DNA of 64,000 bases from JAAYYM01 sp964631375. Lineage in GTDB: Bacteria > Bacillota > Clostridia > Lachnospirales > Lachnospiraceae. A model generated the notes under the pieces. That model saw only the letters and a program-made list of their open reading frames with translations, was not told where the DNA came from and searched no databases. The position numbers were made by a program, and so were the translations under genes. The first letter of the stretch is position 1. Each line of letters starts with the position of its first letter. This document shows, one piece after another, positions 45,429 through 54,862 of the stretch. Where the stretch lies: contig CAZVYQ010000010.1 of the NCBI GenBank assembly GCA_964631375.1, positions 3,794 through 67,793 of the forward strand. Reading direction: 5' to 3'.

Positions 45429-46700
45429 CTATGTCAGCGATGTATGATAGAAATCTCTGATATTTTCAGGTGCATATCCCTCTTTCTGCAGTTGTTCCTT
45501 TTGGAATTTTTTATTTTTATTCATTTGAGATACAAGCACCTGATTTCCTTTAGCCCGTTCAGCGGTTGCTTCCTTCATAATCTCACATACACGTTGTGCA
45601 CTCGCACCCTTCTCAACGAGAAAGGCCATTTTATTTGCATGCTGCGGCACTTGAAATTCCTGATCCATCAGGATCGTAATGATCCTTTCAAAGCCTATGG
45701 AAAAACCACATGCCGGTGTCTGATTGCCTGTAAACTTACCGATCATCTCATCATATCTGCCACCGCCTGCTACACTGCTTCCAAACTCGGCCATCTCAAT
45801 TTCAAAGATGGTTCCCGTATAATAAGACATACCACGTACCAATGTCGGATCAAACACAATCTTGAATTGCCCGGACATTGTTTCCTTTACGCTCTTGATG
45901 ATCATAGTCAGATTGGCCGCAACTTCATTGGGAAGAAAATCTCCTAACCGTTCCTTCAGTTCATTGACTGCCTGTTCATCTGCATCCTCTTTGAGAATTC
46001 TGAACAAATCCATATATTTTTGTACTGCTTCATCAGTAAAGCCGCTCTCCTTCAACTCTGATGCGACTCCATCAATCCCGATCTTATCCATCTTGTCAAG
46101 AATGATAAAGATCAGATCATACTGATCCTGTGGAAATCCGCTGTAAGATGCCATTGCCTTCAAGATCTGTCTATCATTGATACGCACTTTAAAATTCTTG
46201 AAATCAAGCTTACCCAGCAATGTTGTAGTAGCAAGAATCAGTTCAATCTCAGCAAGTGCACTTGCATCACCCAGAATGTCGATATCACACTGGGTAAACT
46301 GACGAAAACGTCCTTTCTGCGGTCTGTCTGCTCTCCATACGCTTCCCATCTGTAAAGCCTTAAAGGGAGATGGCAGTTCATTGGCATGATTGGAATAATA
46401 ACGTGCAAGCGGTACAGTCAAATCATAGCGTAGTCCACTGTCTACCAGATCTTCCTCTCCCTGTGCCGTTTCCAGATTCAGTTTTTCACCACGCTTTAAT
46501 ATTTTAAAGATCAGCTTCTCATTCTCCCCGCCCTGCTTGCTGCATAGATTTTCAATATGCTCCACACACGGTGTCTCTATGGAAGTAAAACCAAATCCTC
46601 TGTAGGTTTCCTTGATCAGGCCCATTACATAATCTCTGATCTGCATTTCCTGCGGCAGGATATCCTTCATACCCGTAACCGGTTTCTTACTCAGTGCCAT
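45429..46700 (-). CDS. hisS: Histidyl-tRNA synthetase
   Basis: A class II enzyme of 423 residues. Motif 2 near 115 (WRADRPQKGRFRQFTQCD), the histidine-specific LVRGMSYYTG near 275 and motif 3 GFSIGFERI near 323 are all present, with a C-terminal anticodon-binding domain. GGAGACAGGAAG precedes the ATG. It follows hemZ by 27 bases and precedes aspS by about 150, an arrangement seen in many Firmicutes. Confidence 0.96.
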   Translation of the reverse strand: MALSKKPVTGMKDILPQEMQIRDYVMGLIKETYRGFGFTSIETPCVEHIENLCSKQGGENEKLIFKILKRGEKLNLETAQGEEDLVDSGLRYDLTVPLARYYSNHANELPSPFKALQMGSVWRADRPQKGRFRQFTQCDIDILGDASALAEIELILATTTLLGKLDFKNFKVRINDRQILKAMASYSGFPQDQYDLIFIILDKMDKIGIDGVASELKESGFTDEAVQKYMDLFRILKEDADEQAVNELKERLGDFLPNEVAANLTMIIKSVKETMSGQFKIVFDPTLVRGMSYYTGTIFEIEMAEFGSSVAGGGRYDEMIGKFTGNQTPACGFSIGFERIITILMDQEFQVPQHANKMAFLVEKGASAQRVCEIMKEATAERAKGNQVLVSQMNKNKKFQKEQLQKEGYAPENIRDFYHTSLT

Positions 46701-46727
46701 CTTCCTGTCTCCTTCATCATAATTTGT

Positions 46728-48194
46728 TCATAGTATAGCATAGAATTTCATCTTTTGGGTGATGATTTCATCTATTTTATCAATATATAATCTCACATCC
46801 TTTGGGTTATCAGAACGTACAATTCTGCCCTGCTTTGGCACGATCTTGGAAATGGTTCCTGCACCGATTGCAGCTATGGACTGTTGCTCCTCCATGATGG
46901 AGATGTTATAGATCCCGTATTTCCCCGGCCTTGCATACCCGATGTTTTCAAAATTTCCGGACATATTCTTCTGTCTGTATAGGTAATATGGCTCCAATCC
47001 TATCCCCTCTGCCGCCTCACCAGCCAGTCTCATCATCTGTGGCGTGTTGATACTGACAACTTCCGGGTGTTCCTCCAGCCACTTATGCATCCCTGCTGCC
47101 CTCTTGATCGCCATCGAATGAATGGTGATACTGTCTGGCCGAAGTTTCTGCATTTCCTGAAAAGTATGCTCGATCTTTTTATAATCTCCTATCTGAGTCA
47201 CCTCGCCCGGCAGACCCAAAATGAAATCCATATTGATGTTATCAAATCCGGTTTCACGAGCCAAAGTATAGGAACGACAGACATCGTCAATCGTATGATG
47301 TCTCCCGATCAGTTTCAGCGTCTCCTCATTCATCGTCTGCGGATTAATGGATATACGTGTGACACCATGTTCATACAATACCTGTAGCTTTTCTTGAGTA
47401 ATGCTGTCCGGTCGTCCTGCCTCAACAGTAAACTCCTGTACCGGTCCTCTTGAAAAATCAAAGCTCTCTTTAAGCCTGTGAATCAATCTGTCCAGTTGAT
47501 CAGCTGAAAGTGTCGTTGGTGTACCTCCGCCGATATAGACTGTATCCAGCACTTGATCACGATAGACCTCTGCAAGATAATCCATTTCCTTCATGAGTGC
47601 AGACAAGTAATTCTCTACCAGATCTGTATAACCTGCAATCGGATAAGATGTAAAAGAGCAATACAGGCATGTAGTCGGGCAAAACGGGATTCCTATATAG
47701 AGACTGAACCCCTCATTGCCATGAAGCCTTGACAGGATACCCTGCTCTCGCTTTGCAATCTCCAGACACAAACGAATCTTCTCATCTGAGGTCAGATAGG
47801 TTTCACGCATATATTGCGTCGTTTCTTCATCTGTTTTTCCGGCATCCAACATCTTCATTGCAATCTTAGTCGGGCGAATCCCGGTCAATGTCCCCCATGG
47901 CAGTCTGTTACCTGTTATGTCGGATAATATCTGATACAGATTTCTTTTTAGTATGTTTTTTGCATTGCTCCTGTCTTCTGGATCAAGCGAAAATGCCATG
48001 TGTTTAATCTCGATACCATCCTTATAATATTGAATGATCGTATCGCGTTCCTGATTTCCGTAAAAAACTTTGAAACCGGAATAACACTCTCCGGTTTCTT
48101 CGCACTTGACATGCACATCCTGATTCGGGTAAAACGCTTTCACCAGAGAATGTATGTCATATTCATAATTTTCTTCTGATATTCTGACTTCCAC
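46728..48194 (-). CDS. hemZ: Radical SAM coproporphyrinogen dehydrogenase-like protein HemZ
   Basis: A 488-residue radical SAM protein of the HemZ/HemN family. The iron-sulfur motif CxxxCxxC lies in GIPFCPTTCLYCSFTS near residue 175, with GGGTPTT near 220, and an N-terminal domain of about 160 residues absent from HemN. Many anaerobes that make little heme carry HemZ and its actual substrate is not settled. The start is a GTG at 48194. It lies between the hydrolase and hisS genes, the typical clostridial position. Confidence 0.9.
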   Translation of the reverse strand: MEVRISEENYEYDIHSLVKAFYPNQDVHVKCEETGECYSGFKVFYGNQERDTIIQYYKDGIEIKHMAFSLDPEDRSNAKNILKRNLYQILSDITGNRLPWGTLTGIRPTKIAMKMLDAGKTDEETTQYMRETYLTSDEKIRLCLEIAKREQGILSRLHGNEGFSLYIGIPFCPTTCLYCSFTSYPIAGYTDLVENYLSALMKEMDYLAEVYRDQVLDTVYIGGGTPTTLSADQLDRLIHRLKESFDFSRGPVQEFTVEAGRPDSITQEKLQVLYEHGVTRISINPQTMNEETLKLIGRHHTIDDVCRSYTLARETGFDNINMDFILGLPGEVTQIGDYKKIEHTFQEMQKLRPDSITIHSMAIKRAAGMHKWLEEHPEVVSINTPQMMRLAGEAAEGIGLEPYYLYRQKNMSGNFENIGYARPGKYGIYNISIMEEQQSIAAIGAGTISKIVPKQGRIVRSDNPKDVRLYIDKIDEIITQKMKFYAIL

Positions 48195-48215
48195 ACATAC
48201 ACCTGTCGTCTTGGT

Positions 48216-48848
48216 CTAACCCCAGTACGGATTATTCCTGCTTTCGTATTCTATCGTAGTTGCATCGCCGTGTCCCGGATATACCTTCACGTCTCCCGGC
48301 AGACCCGATAGCTTGTTTTTAATGGAACGGATTAACGTTCCCTCGCTTCCCGTCGGTAAATCTGCTCGACCTACCGATCCGGCAAACAGTGTATCACCGC
48401 TGATCAGGATGCCATCCTCCGGAAAATAATAGCAGCAGCTGCCCTTTGTATGTCCCGGTGTATGAAGCAACGTACATTTCATACCTTCTATCTCGATCTT
48501 AGCACCATCATGGATATATTCATCTGCGGTCACGGTATATAATCTACCAATCTGTTCTGTACAATTATTATGAGTATCCTCGCACACATCCTGCTCCTCA
48601 TCACAGGCATAGACCTTGGCACCTGTCAGTTTTCGCAGTTCATTACAACCCAGAATATGATCAAAATGTCCATGTGTCAGAAAGATGGCTGCCACTTCTA
48701 TTCCGTTATCCTTTAATTTCTGATATAGATATTCGCCTGAATCTGCAGGATCAACCACTATTGCTTTTTGATTGTCTGCCCGATAGATGAAATAACAGTT
48801 TGTACCGACCATTCCCAGTACAAGACGTCCCACTTTCATATCACTCAT
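48216..48848 (-). CDS. Metallo-beta-lactamase-fold hydrolase (glyoxalase II-like)
   Basis: A 210-residue hydrolase with the zinc-binding THGHFDH motif near 59-65, a further His near 134 in HTPGHTKGSCCYYF, GDTLFAGSVGRADL near 152 and a last His in YPGHGDATTI near 193. These are the glyoxalase II-like, YcbL-like features. The substrate is unknown; a thioester or hydroxyacyl-glutathione-like compound is typical. It follows the rel gene by four bases and so shares its transcript. Confidence 0.9.
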   Translation of the reverse strand: MSDMKVGRLVLGMVGTNCYFIYRADNQKAIVVDPADSGEYLYQKLKDNGIEVAAIFLTHGHFDHILGCNELRKLTGAKVYACDEEQDVCEDTHNNCTEQIGRLYTVTADEYIHDGAKIEIEGMKCTLLHTPGHTKGSCCYYFPEDGILISGDTLFAGSVGRADLPTGSEGTLIRSIKNKLSGLPGDVKVYPGHGDATTIEYESRNNPYWG

Positions 48849-48852
48849 ACTT

Positions 48853-51153
48853 CTATCCCATTGTCCTTTCTATATCAATCACGCCTTCTATCGTACGTAG
48901 CCGGTCAATGATGCTGATTAATTCCTCTTTGTTTCCAATCTCAAAAGCCAATGAGATGGTTGCCGTTCCCTGCTTGCTGGTTCTGACATTCATAGAAGTA
49001 ATATTAATGTTCTTCTCGGTCAACACCTTTGTGATATCTGCCAACAAACCATTTCTGTTATTGCTGTACAGATTAATATCAGCCATATATCGTTCATCTG
49101 TTTTAGTCGCAGATTCCTGCCATTGCGCATCGATTAGTCTGTCTCTGTCCAGATCTGAAAGATTTAAGATATTCACACAGTCAGTTCTGTGTATGGACAC
49201 ACCTCTTCCTCGTGTCACAAATCCAACAATCTCGTCTCCCGGAATTGGCGAACAGCATTTGGAGAAACGTACTGCCACATCGTGAATACCTTCTACGATA
49301 ATTCCGCCTTTGGATTTAGCATCTGATGACCGATCCTTATTTACCTCTGCTATACTCTGCAGAACTTCTTCGTTTGATATGATCTTAGCATGATCCTTAT
49401 CATAAAGTTCCTGCATTTTGTTGATGATCTGTCCTTCTTTCAGACCACCGTGTCCGACTGCGGCACATACTGACTCCCAATCCTTAAACCCGTATTTCTC
49501 CATAATAGGCTTCATATACTCGGGCTTTAATAGTGCCTGTACATCATGCGAACGCGTCTTACAGTAGGATAACAGCATTTCCTTACCTTTGACGATATTT
49601 TCTTCTTTAAACTCATTTCTGAACCACTGGCTGATCTTGCTCTTAGCCTGTGTACTCTTTACAATATTCAGCCAATCGCGACTCGGTCCTTTGGAATTCT
49701 GTGATGTTAACACCTCGATACGATCACCGTTTTGAATGATATAGTCAATCGTTACGAGTTTACCGTTCACACGGGCACCGATCATTCGATTGCCCACCGC
49801 ACTGTGAATGCTGTATGCAAAATCAATTGTGTTAGAACCAACTGGCAGATTCTTAACATCACCCGTTGGTGTGAAACAATAAACACTGTCAGAGAACAAA
49901 TCCAGATCACTTTTCAGGATGTTCATAAATTCCTTGTTATCCGACATATCTCTCTGCCATTCTAATATCTGACGCAGCCAGCTGAGTTTTTCTGCTTCCT
50001 GCTCAGATACATGCTTACCGTCAGAAGCCTCTTTGTATTTCCAATGTGCAGCAATACCATATTCTGCTGTTCTATGCATCTCATAGGTGCGGATCTGTAT
50101 CTCAAACGGCTGTCCGGTCGGACCGATCAACGTTGTATGCAGAGATTGATACATATTGGGCTTTGGCATGGCAATATAATCCTTGAACCTTCCGGGGATC
50201 GGCTTATAGATCTCATGAATCACGCCCAATGCAGCATAACAGTCCTTCACGGAATCCACAATGATCCTGACAGCAAACAAATCATAGATCTGTTCCAGCG
50301 TCTTGTCCTGATTGACCATCTTTTTATAGATGCTGAAAAAATGCTTGACTCTACCGTCTATTTCAGCCTCGATTCCGGCTGCCTTGATATGTGCCGACAC
50401 CTCATCTACGATGTTCTGTACATATTTCTCCCGTACACTCTTTCGAACAGAAATCTTATCTACCAGATCGTAATATACCTCAGGTTCCAAATACTTCAAT
50501 GATAAATCATCCAATTCCACCTTTAACTTTGATATACCAAGTCTCTGTGCAATCGGAGCATAAATATCCAATGTCTCTCTTGCGATCTCGAGCTGCTTTT
50601 CCGGTCTCATATGCTTCAGAGTCCGCATATTATGCAGTCGGTCAGCCAGCTTTACCATGATGACACGGATATCCTTTGCCATTGCCAGAAACATCTTTCG
50701 TAGATTTTCTGCCTGGAGTTCCAGTTTATCACCATTGTATGTCAATCTTCCCAGCTTTGTTACACCATCCACCAACAGTGCAACATCTGCTCCAAATTCT
50801 TCGCGTATCTCCTCGTCGGTCATAATCGTGTCTTCCACAACATCGTGTAACAGACCGGCTACAATCGTTTCTTTGTCCAATTCCAGATCAGCCAGAATAA
50901 TGGCAACACAAAGCGGATGAATGATATAGGGCTCACCCGATTTTCTGACCTGTCCCTTATGTGCATCTCTTGCTACATGATATGCCTTCTCAATCAGGGA
51001 AATATCATCAGACGGATGGTATTTACGCACACGTAGAATAAGGTCCTGGTATAACTCCTCAGGACTCAAAAATTCCTCCATGGCTTCGATGTGTCCGTCA
51101 TCAAAAACCAGTTCTACTCTTGGTGCTTCCTCCGCCGGCTCTTTCCCTTGCAT
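48853..51153 (-). CDS. rel: Bifunctional (p)ppGpp synthetase/hydrolase Rel
   Basis: The long Rel protein makes and removes the starvation signal (p)ppGpp. Hydrolase motifs HP, HDVVEDT and RLHNMR occupy the first 180 residues, the synthetase motif GRFKDYIAMPKPNMYQSLH lies near 300, and TGS, zinc-finger-like and ACT domains follow to the end. RFKD carries the RXKD signature of bifunctional enzymes. I use ATG 51153 (MQGKEPAEE), with GAGAGGAAG upstream, giving 766 residues. It heads the rel-hydrolase-hemZ-hisS group. Confidence 0.96.
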   Translation of the reverse strand: MQGKEPAEEAPRVELVFDDGHIEAMEEFLSPEELYQDLILRVRKYHPSDDISLIEKAYHVARDAHKGQVRKSGEPYIIHPLCVAIILADLELDKETIVAGLLHDVVEDTIMTDEEIREEFGADVALLVDGVTKLGRLTYNGDKLELQAENLRKMFLAMAKDIRVIMVKLADRLHNMRTLKHMRPEKQLEIARETLDIYAPIAQRLGISKLKVELDDLSLKYLEPEVYYDLVDKISVRKSVREKYVQNIVDEVSAHIKAAGIEAEIDGRVKHFFSIYKKMVNQDKTLEQIYDLFAVRIIVDSVKDCYAALGVIHEIYKPIPGRFKDYIAMPKPNMYQSLHTTLIGPTGQPFEIQIRTYEMHRTAEYGIAAHWKYKEASDGKHVSEQEAEKLSWLRQILEWQRDMSDNKEFMNILKSDLDLFSDSVYCFTPTGDVKNLPVGSNTIDFAYSIHSAVGNRMIGARVNGKLVTIDYIIQNGDRIEVLTSQNSKGPSRDWLNIVKSTQAKSKISQWFRNEFKEENIVKGKEMLLSYCKTRSHDVQALLKPEYMKPIMEKYGFKDWESVCAAVGHGGLKEGQIINKMQELYDKDHAKIISNEEVLQSIAEVNKDRSSDAKSKGGIIVEGIHDVAVRFSKCCSPIPGDEIVGFVTRGRGVSIHRTDCVNILNLSDLDRDRLIDAQWQESATKTDERYMADINLYSNNRNGLLADITKVLTEKNINITSMNVRTSKQGTATISLAFEIGNKEELISIIDRLRTIEGVIDIERTMG

Positions 51154-51195
51154 AAAACAATGCTTCCTCTCAGTACTTTTCAGTATTATCGTACA

Positions 51196-51224
51196 ATTAT
51201 AACTTGATTTTCTGCCTAAGTCAA
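51196..51224 (-). promoter_or_regulatory. Promoter of the rel group
   Basis: TTGACT (51224-51219) and TATAAT (51201-51196), 17-base spacer, with a predicted start about 35 bases ahead of the chosen rel ATG, which supports that start. Confidence 0.65.
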
Positions 51225-51260
51225 TCATGCAGAGCCTTATGAAATACAAGCTCTGCATGA
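51225..51260 (-). terminator. Hairpin downstream of galE
   Basis: TCATGCAGAGC (51225-51235) and its exact complement (51250-51260) form an 11-bp stem with a 14-base loop. On the minus strand it lies between galE and the rel promoter, whose -35 follows at once. No clear T-run is present, so termination is possible but not certain. Confidence 0.5.
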
Positions 51261-51295
51261 ATAATATACCCATTTGGGTCTCTCATTATAATGAC

Positions 51296-52327
51296 TCAGT
51301 CAGACAGTCCTTCCGGATTCTGTGATTGAAATCTCCAAGCATCCTCGCACATCTTGTCAATTCCACGTTTTGCCGTCCATCCAAGTTCTGTTTTTGCCTT
51401 TGTGGCATCTGCATAACAGGTTGCAATATCTCCTGCTCTGCGAGGTTTGATCTCATATGGTATCTCCTTGCCGCAGGCCTTTTCAAAATTCTTAACAATA
51501 TCGAGCACGCTATATCCGATCCCTGTGCCCAGATTGTAGATTCTCGTTCCTGATTCGCTGTTTTTCTGCATGGACTCAATCTTCTCAAGTGCCTTGACAT
51601 GTCCCTCTGCCAGATCCACCACATGAATGTAATCTCTTACGCCTGTGCCATCCGGTGTATCATAATCATTTCCGAACACTCCGAGACACTTCAACTTTCC
51701 TATCGCCACCTGGGTAATATACGGAAGCAGATTATTAGGGATTCCTTTAGGATTCTCTCCGATCAATCCGGACTCATGTGCACCAATCGGATTAAAGTAA
51801 CGTAGCAAAATAACCGTCCACTCGGGATCCGGTACACATAAATCCTGCAAAATATCCTCCAGCATACTCTTTGTTTTGCCATATGGATTTGTAATCTTTC
51901 CTTTAGGACACTCCTCAGTGATCGGTACAAATGCCGGATCTCCATATACAGTTGCAGATGAACTGAACACAATACTCTTGCATCCATGACTTCTCATCGT
52001 CTCACACAAATTTAATGTACCAGTCAGATTATTGTAATAGTATTCCAGAGGCTTAGCGACAGACTCTCCAACCGCTTTCAGTCCTGCAAAATGAATAACA
52101 GCATCGATCTTTTCCTGATCAAACACCTCATTCAGTGCTTTCTTATCCAACAGATCAGTCTGATAAAATGTCACCTTTTTTCCTGTAATCTTTTCAATTC
52201 TGACTATGGACTCACGACATGCATTGCACAGATTATCCACTACTACCACCTGATAGCCTGCATTTAATAATTCAACACATGTATGGCTTCCGATAAATCC
52301 TGCACCACCTGTTACTAATATTGTCAT
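51296..52327 (-). CDS. galE: UDP-glucose 4-epimerase
   Basis: Interconverts UDP-glucose and UDP-galactose for galactose use and surface polysaccharide synthesis. The NAD loop GGAGFIGSH is at 7-15, the catalytic serine lies in FSSSATVYG near 123-131 and YxxxK in PYGKTKS near 148-154. The 343-residue length is normal. It has its own promoter. No other Leloir gene is in the window, so it probably serves as a stand-alone precursor enzyme. Confidence 0.95.
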   Translation of the reverse strand: MTILVTGGAGFIGSHTCVELLNAGYQVVVVDNLCNACRESIVRIEKITGKKVTFYQTDLLDKKALNEVFDQEKIDAVIHFAGLKAVGESVAKPLEYYYNNLTGTLNLCETMRSHGCKSIVFSSSATVYGDPAFVPITEECPKGKITNPYGKTKSMLEDILQDLCVPDPEWTVILLRYFNPIGAHESGLIGENPKGIPNNLLPYITQVAIGKLKCLGVFGNDYDTPDGTGVRDYIHVVDLAEGHVKALEKIESMQKNSESGTRIYNLGTGIGYSVLDIVKNFEKACGKEIPYEIKPRRAGDIATCYADATKAKTELGWTAKRGIDKMCEDAWRFQSQNPEGLSD

Positions 52328-52378
52328 CTAAAGTTCCTCCTGTTCTATATATCAGTTATCAGCAATACTCTGAATATC

Positions 52379-52407
52379 ATTTTAGTCTCTGCCATGTTCT
52401 CATTCAA
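52379..52407 (-). promoter_or_regulatory. Promoter of galE
   Basis: TTGAAT (52407-52402) and TAAAAT (52384-52379) with a 17-base spacer on the minus strand. AGGAGG lies close to the galE ATG. Confidence 0.5.
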
Positions 52408-52456
52408 GTAAAGATGTGTATTTCGTTTACCTGTAGCGATCTAAGCCCCATATCTC

Positions 52457-53779
52457 CTAATAATATTCTGTATGCTCGAGTTTCTCTATGTTATATTTAT
52501 CTTCATATTTGGATATGATGTTTTGTACAATGCTTTTATTATTGTAGGAGGCTGATACAATCTCAACATCCTCCAGATCCACTTCATAGGTACCATCTGC
52601 TTTTTTCATTATATTATCAACACGCACAGCCACTTCTGCCTTACAGCTCTTTCCGTCACCCTGTGACAATGTTACATAATACACAAAATCCAGATCATTA
52701 TAGTCTAATCCCTTTGTACCAATCATTTCGTCCTTAATTGACTTGAAATATGCCGAGATCAATACCGGATTAGACCAAACAAAGCTTGTTTTTCCACCAG
52801 TCCAGTCTACTACAATGCCCGCTTCGGTAAAAACTCTCTGTCCATACTCATTTGCATTTGCCTTTTTGAAAATGGCCTTTCCTGCTTCATTTGCCTGTTG
52901 AATAACCTCCTCTGTCAGCTGATCCGCAGATGTCAGATACTGGTCATAACCCTCTATTTTAAATGTTTGAGTACACTCCGCCGGATTGGCATCAATCTTG
53001 ATATTAGCTTTTACAGCAGCAGCTTCATCCCATGAGGCTTTGATCGTCAGTTCATCTCCTTCTTGATAGAACAGCTTACTCGGTTCTACTGAGAATAATA
53101 CTGTTTGTAAAAAAGCATCCTGCGTATTCTTAACAATCTCCAGACTGATTTCAGGCGAAGCTCCACTCATCTTGACATCAATCATTTGGAACAATTCATC
53201 CTTGCTGATTACCTGTGCCTCAGGGAGGTTTTCAATCACAATGGTTTGATCCTTGGCAATGCAGTTCACCTTTAGCCGATCTGCCAGTTTCTTATCATAG
53301 TCAAAGGAAATGTTGATCTCATCTCCGTTATGTAATTGTTCACTTTTATCCGCCTTGCAGGAGATGCTGTCATACAACGATTCAAAATCTTCCTTAGTGA
53401 GTGTCCTGAAATGAAAAGGCACCACATCATACCGATCATATGCATTATCTAATGTCTTTTTGATCTTATCCTGATTGAGGACAACGGCAACACTTGCATT
53501 AGAATGGTATCCGGAATATTGTACGGTCACACAATCCTTCATGTCTATCGTTGCATACGAAAAAAAGACAGAAAAATAAATAATACTCGCAATCAGCAAA
53601 ACGATCAGTCCGGCGGCCGCCCCGAACATGATCTTGATTCTCCTGATTTTCCTTGCTCTCATCCTCTGTCTGATCGCTTTTTCTTCTTTTGTTAGCTTTC
53701 TTCGATGTATCTGCTGTCCGCAGTAAAAACACCTGTCTGTTCCCGCAGGTAATTCTCCTCCACAGTTTCTACATTGCAT
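52457..53779 (-). CDS. Zinc-ribbon membrane protein of unknown function
   Basis: A 440-residue protein I do not recognise by function. It starts with a zinc ribbon (C3-x2-C6 and C17-x2-C20), then a strongly basic stretch (about 24-48) and one membrane helix (about 50-73). The outer part of about 365 residues has repeated Asp/Lys-rich beta-like segments, one with a VTVQYSGY strand next to the membrane and another near 235 with LTIKASWDEAAAV, suggesting Ig-like or bacterial repeat domains. Clostridial proteins of this plan are common. It is flanked by its own promoter and galE. Confidence 0.7.
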   Translation of the reverse strand: MQCRNCGGELPAGTDRCFYCGQQIHRRKLTKEEKAIRQRMRARKIRRIKIMFGAAAGLIVLLIASIIYFSVFFSYATIDMKDCVTVQYSGYHSNASVAVVLNQDKIKKTLDNAYDRYDVVPFHFRTLTKEDFESLYDSISCKADKSEQLHNGDEINISFDYDKKLADRLKVNCIAKDQTIVIENLPEAQVISKDELFQMIDVKMSGASPEISLEIVKNTQDAFLQTVLFSVEPSKLFYQEGDELTIKASWDEAAAVKANIKIDANPAECTQTFKIEGYDQYLTSADQLTEEVIQQANEAGKAIFKKANANEYGQRVFTEAGIVVDWTGGKTSFVWSNPVLISAYFKSIKDEMIGTKGLDYNDLDFVYYVTLSQGDGKSCKAEVAVRVDNIMKKADGTYEVDLEDVEIVSASYNNKSIVQNIISKYEDKYNIEKLEHTEYY

Positions 53780-53822
53780 TGCTATCCAACTTTCTGATCA
53801 ATTATAAGTCCAAAACGGTATT

Positions 53823-53851
53823 AGTTTACCATATTTTTTGTACTTTTACAA
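53823..53851 (-). promoter_or_regulatory. Promoter of the zinc-ribbon protein gene
   Basis: TTGTAA (53851-53846) and TAAACT (53828-53823), 17-base spacer, 44 bases from the ATG. Confidence 0.45.
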
Positions 53852-53902
53852 ATACATATGTAATAAAAATTTAATATTTAATATATTTTCTCTTTATCAT
53901 GA

Positions 53903-54727
53903 TCAAAAAATGGCAAAGTATAACAGCACCAGAACTCCGAGTACAATACGATACCACCCAAAGATTTTAAAATCATGTTTCTTGATATAGCCCATCAAAA
54001 ATTTAATCACTACCAGTGAAACCGCAAAGGAAACCACCAGTCCAATCATCAGAATCATGATCTCTTGTCCTGTATAATGGAATCCAAAATCCACCATTTC
54101 CATCAGACCTGCTCCAAACATCACCGGAATTCCGAGAAAAAAAGTAAACTCAGCAGCAATCGGGCGTGCGATCCCGATCAGTATTCCACCCAAAATCGTC
54201 GCACCAGAACGACTTGTTCCCGGAAAAACTGCCGCAAGTACCTGAAACAGACCAATGATTAAGGCTGACTTGTACGTAATATCTGCTATTGAATTGATTC
54301 GAGGACTCAACCTGTGATTTCGATTTTCTATAAGAATAAATGCAACACCAAACACAATCAATGCCCCTGCAATCACCTCATAACGATAGAAATGTGCCTT
54401 CACAAAATCTCCGATTGTCAACTTTACAATCACTGCAGGAATGCAGGCAACAGCAATTTTAAACCACATGGAGAAGGTATCCTTTTTTATGAAGTATTTC
54501 TCTCCCTTTGCAAAGGGCCATAATTTACTCCAATACAAAATCACCACTGCCATGATTGCTCCCAGTTGGATTACCACTTCGAACATTTCAAAGAAAGCAT
54601 CGCTTACATTCAAGGTCACGAATTCGTTCAACAGGATCAAATGTCCTGTACTGCTGATTGGCAGCCATTCTGTGATACCTTCTACAATTCCGAATAATAA
54701 TGCCTTTAAATACTCAATCATTTCCAT
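53903..54727 (-). CDS. uppP: Undecaprenyl-diphosphatase
   Basis: Removes one phosphate from undecaprenyl diphosphate to recycle the carrier for cell wall synthesis; gives bacitracin tolerance when overproduced. The BacA/UppP signatures EGITEWLPISSTGH near 16-29 and PGTSRSGAT near 168-176 are intact. About eight hydrophobic helices fill the 274 residues. It has its own promoter and no close partner; the role agrees with the murE and prkC content of the window. Confidence 0.95.
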   Translation of the reverse strand: MEMIEYLKALLFGIVEGITEWLPISSTGHLILLNEFVTLNVSDAFFEMFEVVIQLGAIMAVVILYWSKLWPFAKGEKYFIKKDTFSMWFKIAVACIPAVIVKLTIGDFVKAHFYRYEVIAGALIVFGVAFILIENRNHRLSPRINSIADITYKSALIIGLFQVLAAVFPGTSRSGATILGGILIGIARPIAAEFTFFLGIPVMFGAGLMEMVDFGFHYTGQEIMILMIGLVVSFAVSLVVIKFLMGYIKKHDFKIFGWYRIVLGVLVLLYFAIF

Positions 54728-54780
54728 ACCTCTCGTTTTCTATTTCTTCTCAACGCCCATGTACCGAAAGCACATGTCTC

Positions 54781-54809
54781 ATTATATGCTGACGAGAAGG
54801 TATTTACAA
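54781..54809 (-). promoter_or_regulatory. Promoter of uppP
   Basis: TTGTAA (54809-54804) and consensus TATAAT (54786-54781) with a 17-base spacer, 54 bases ahead of the ATG. Confidence 0.6.
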
Positions 54810-54862
54810 TTGTTTTACCTTACAAATCAACCGTTTATTCTTACAAAAATGTCATGTATCGT

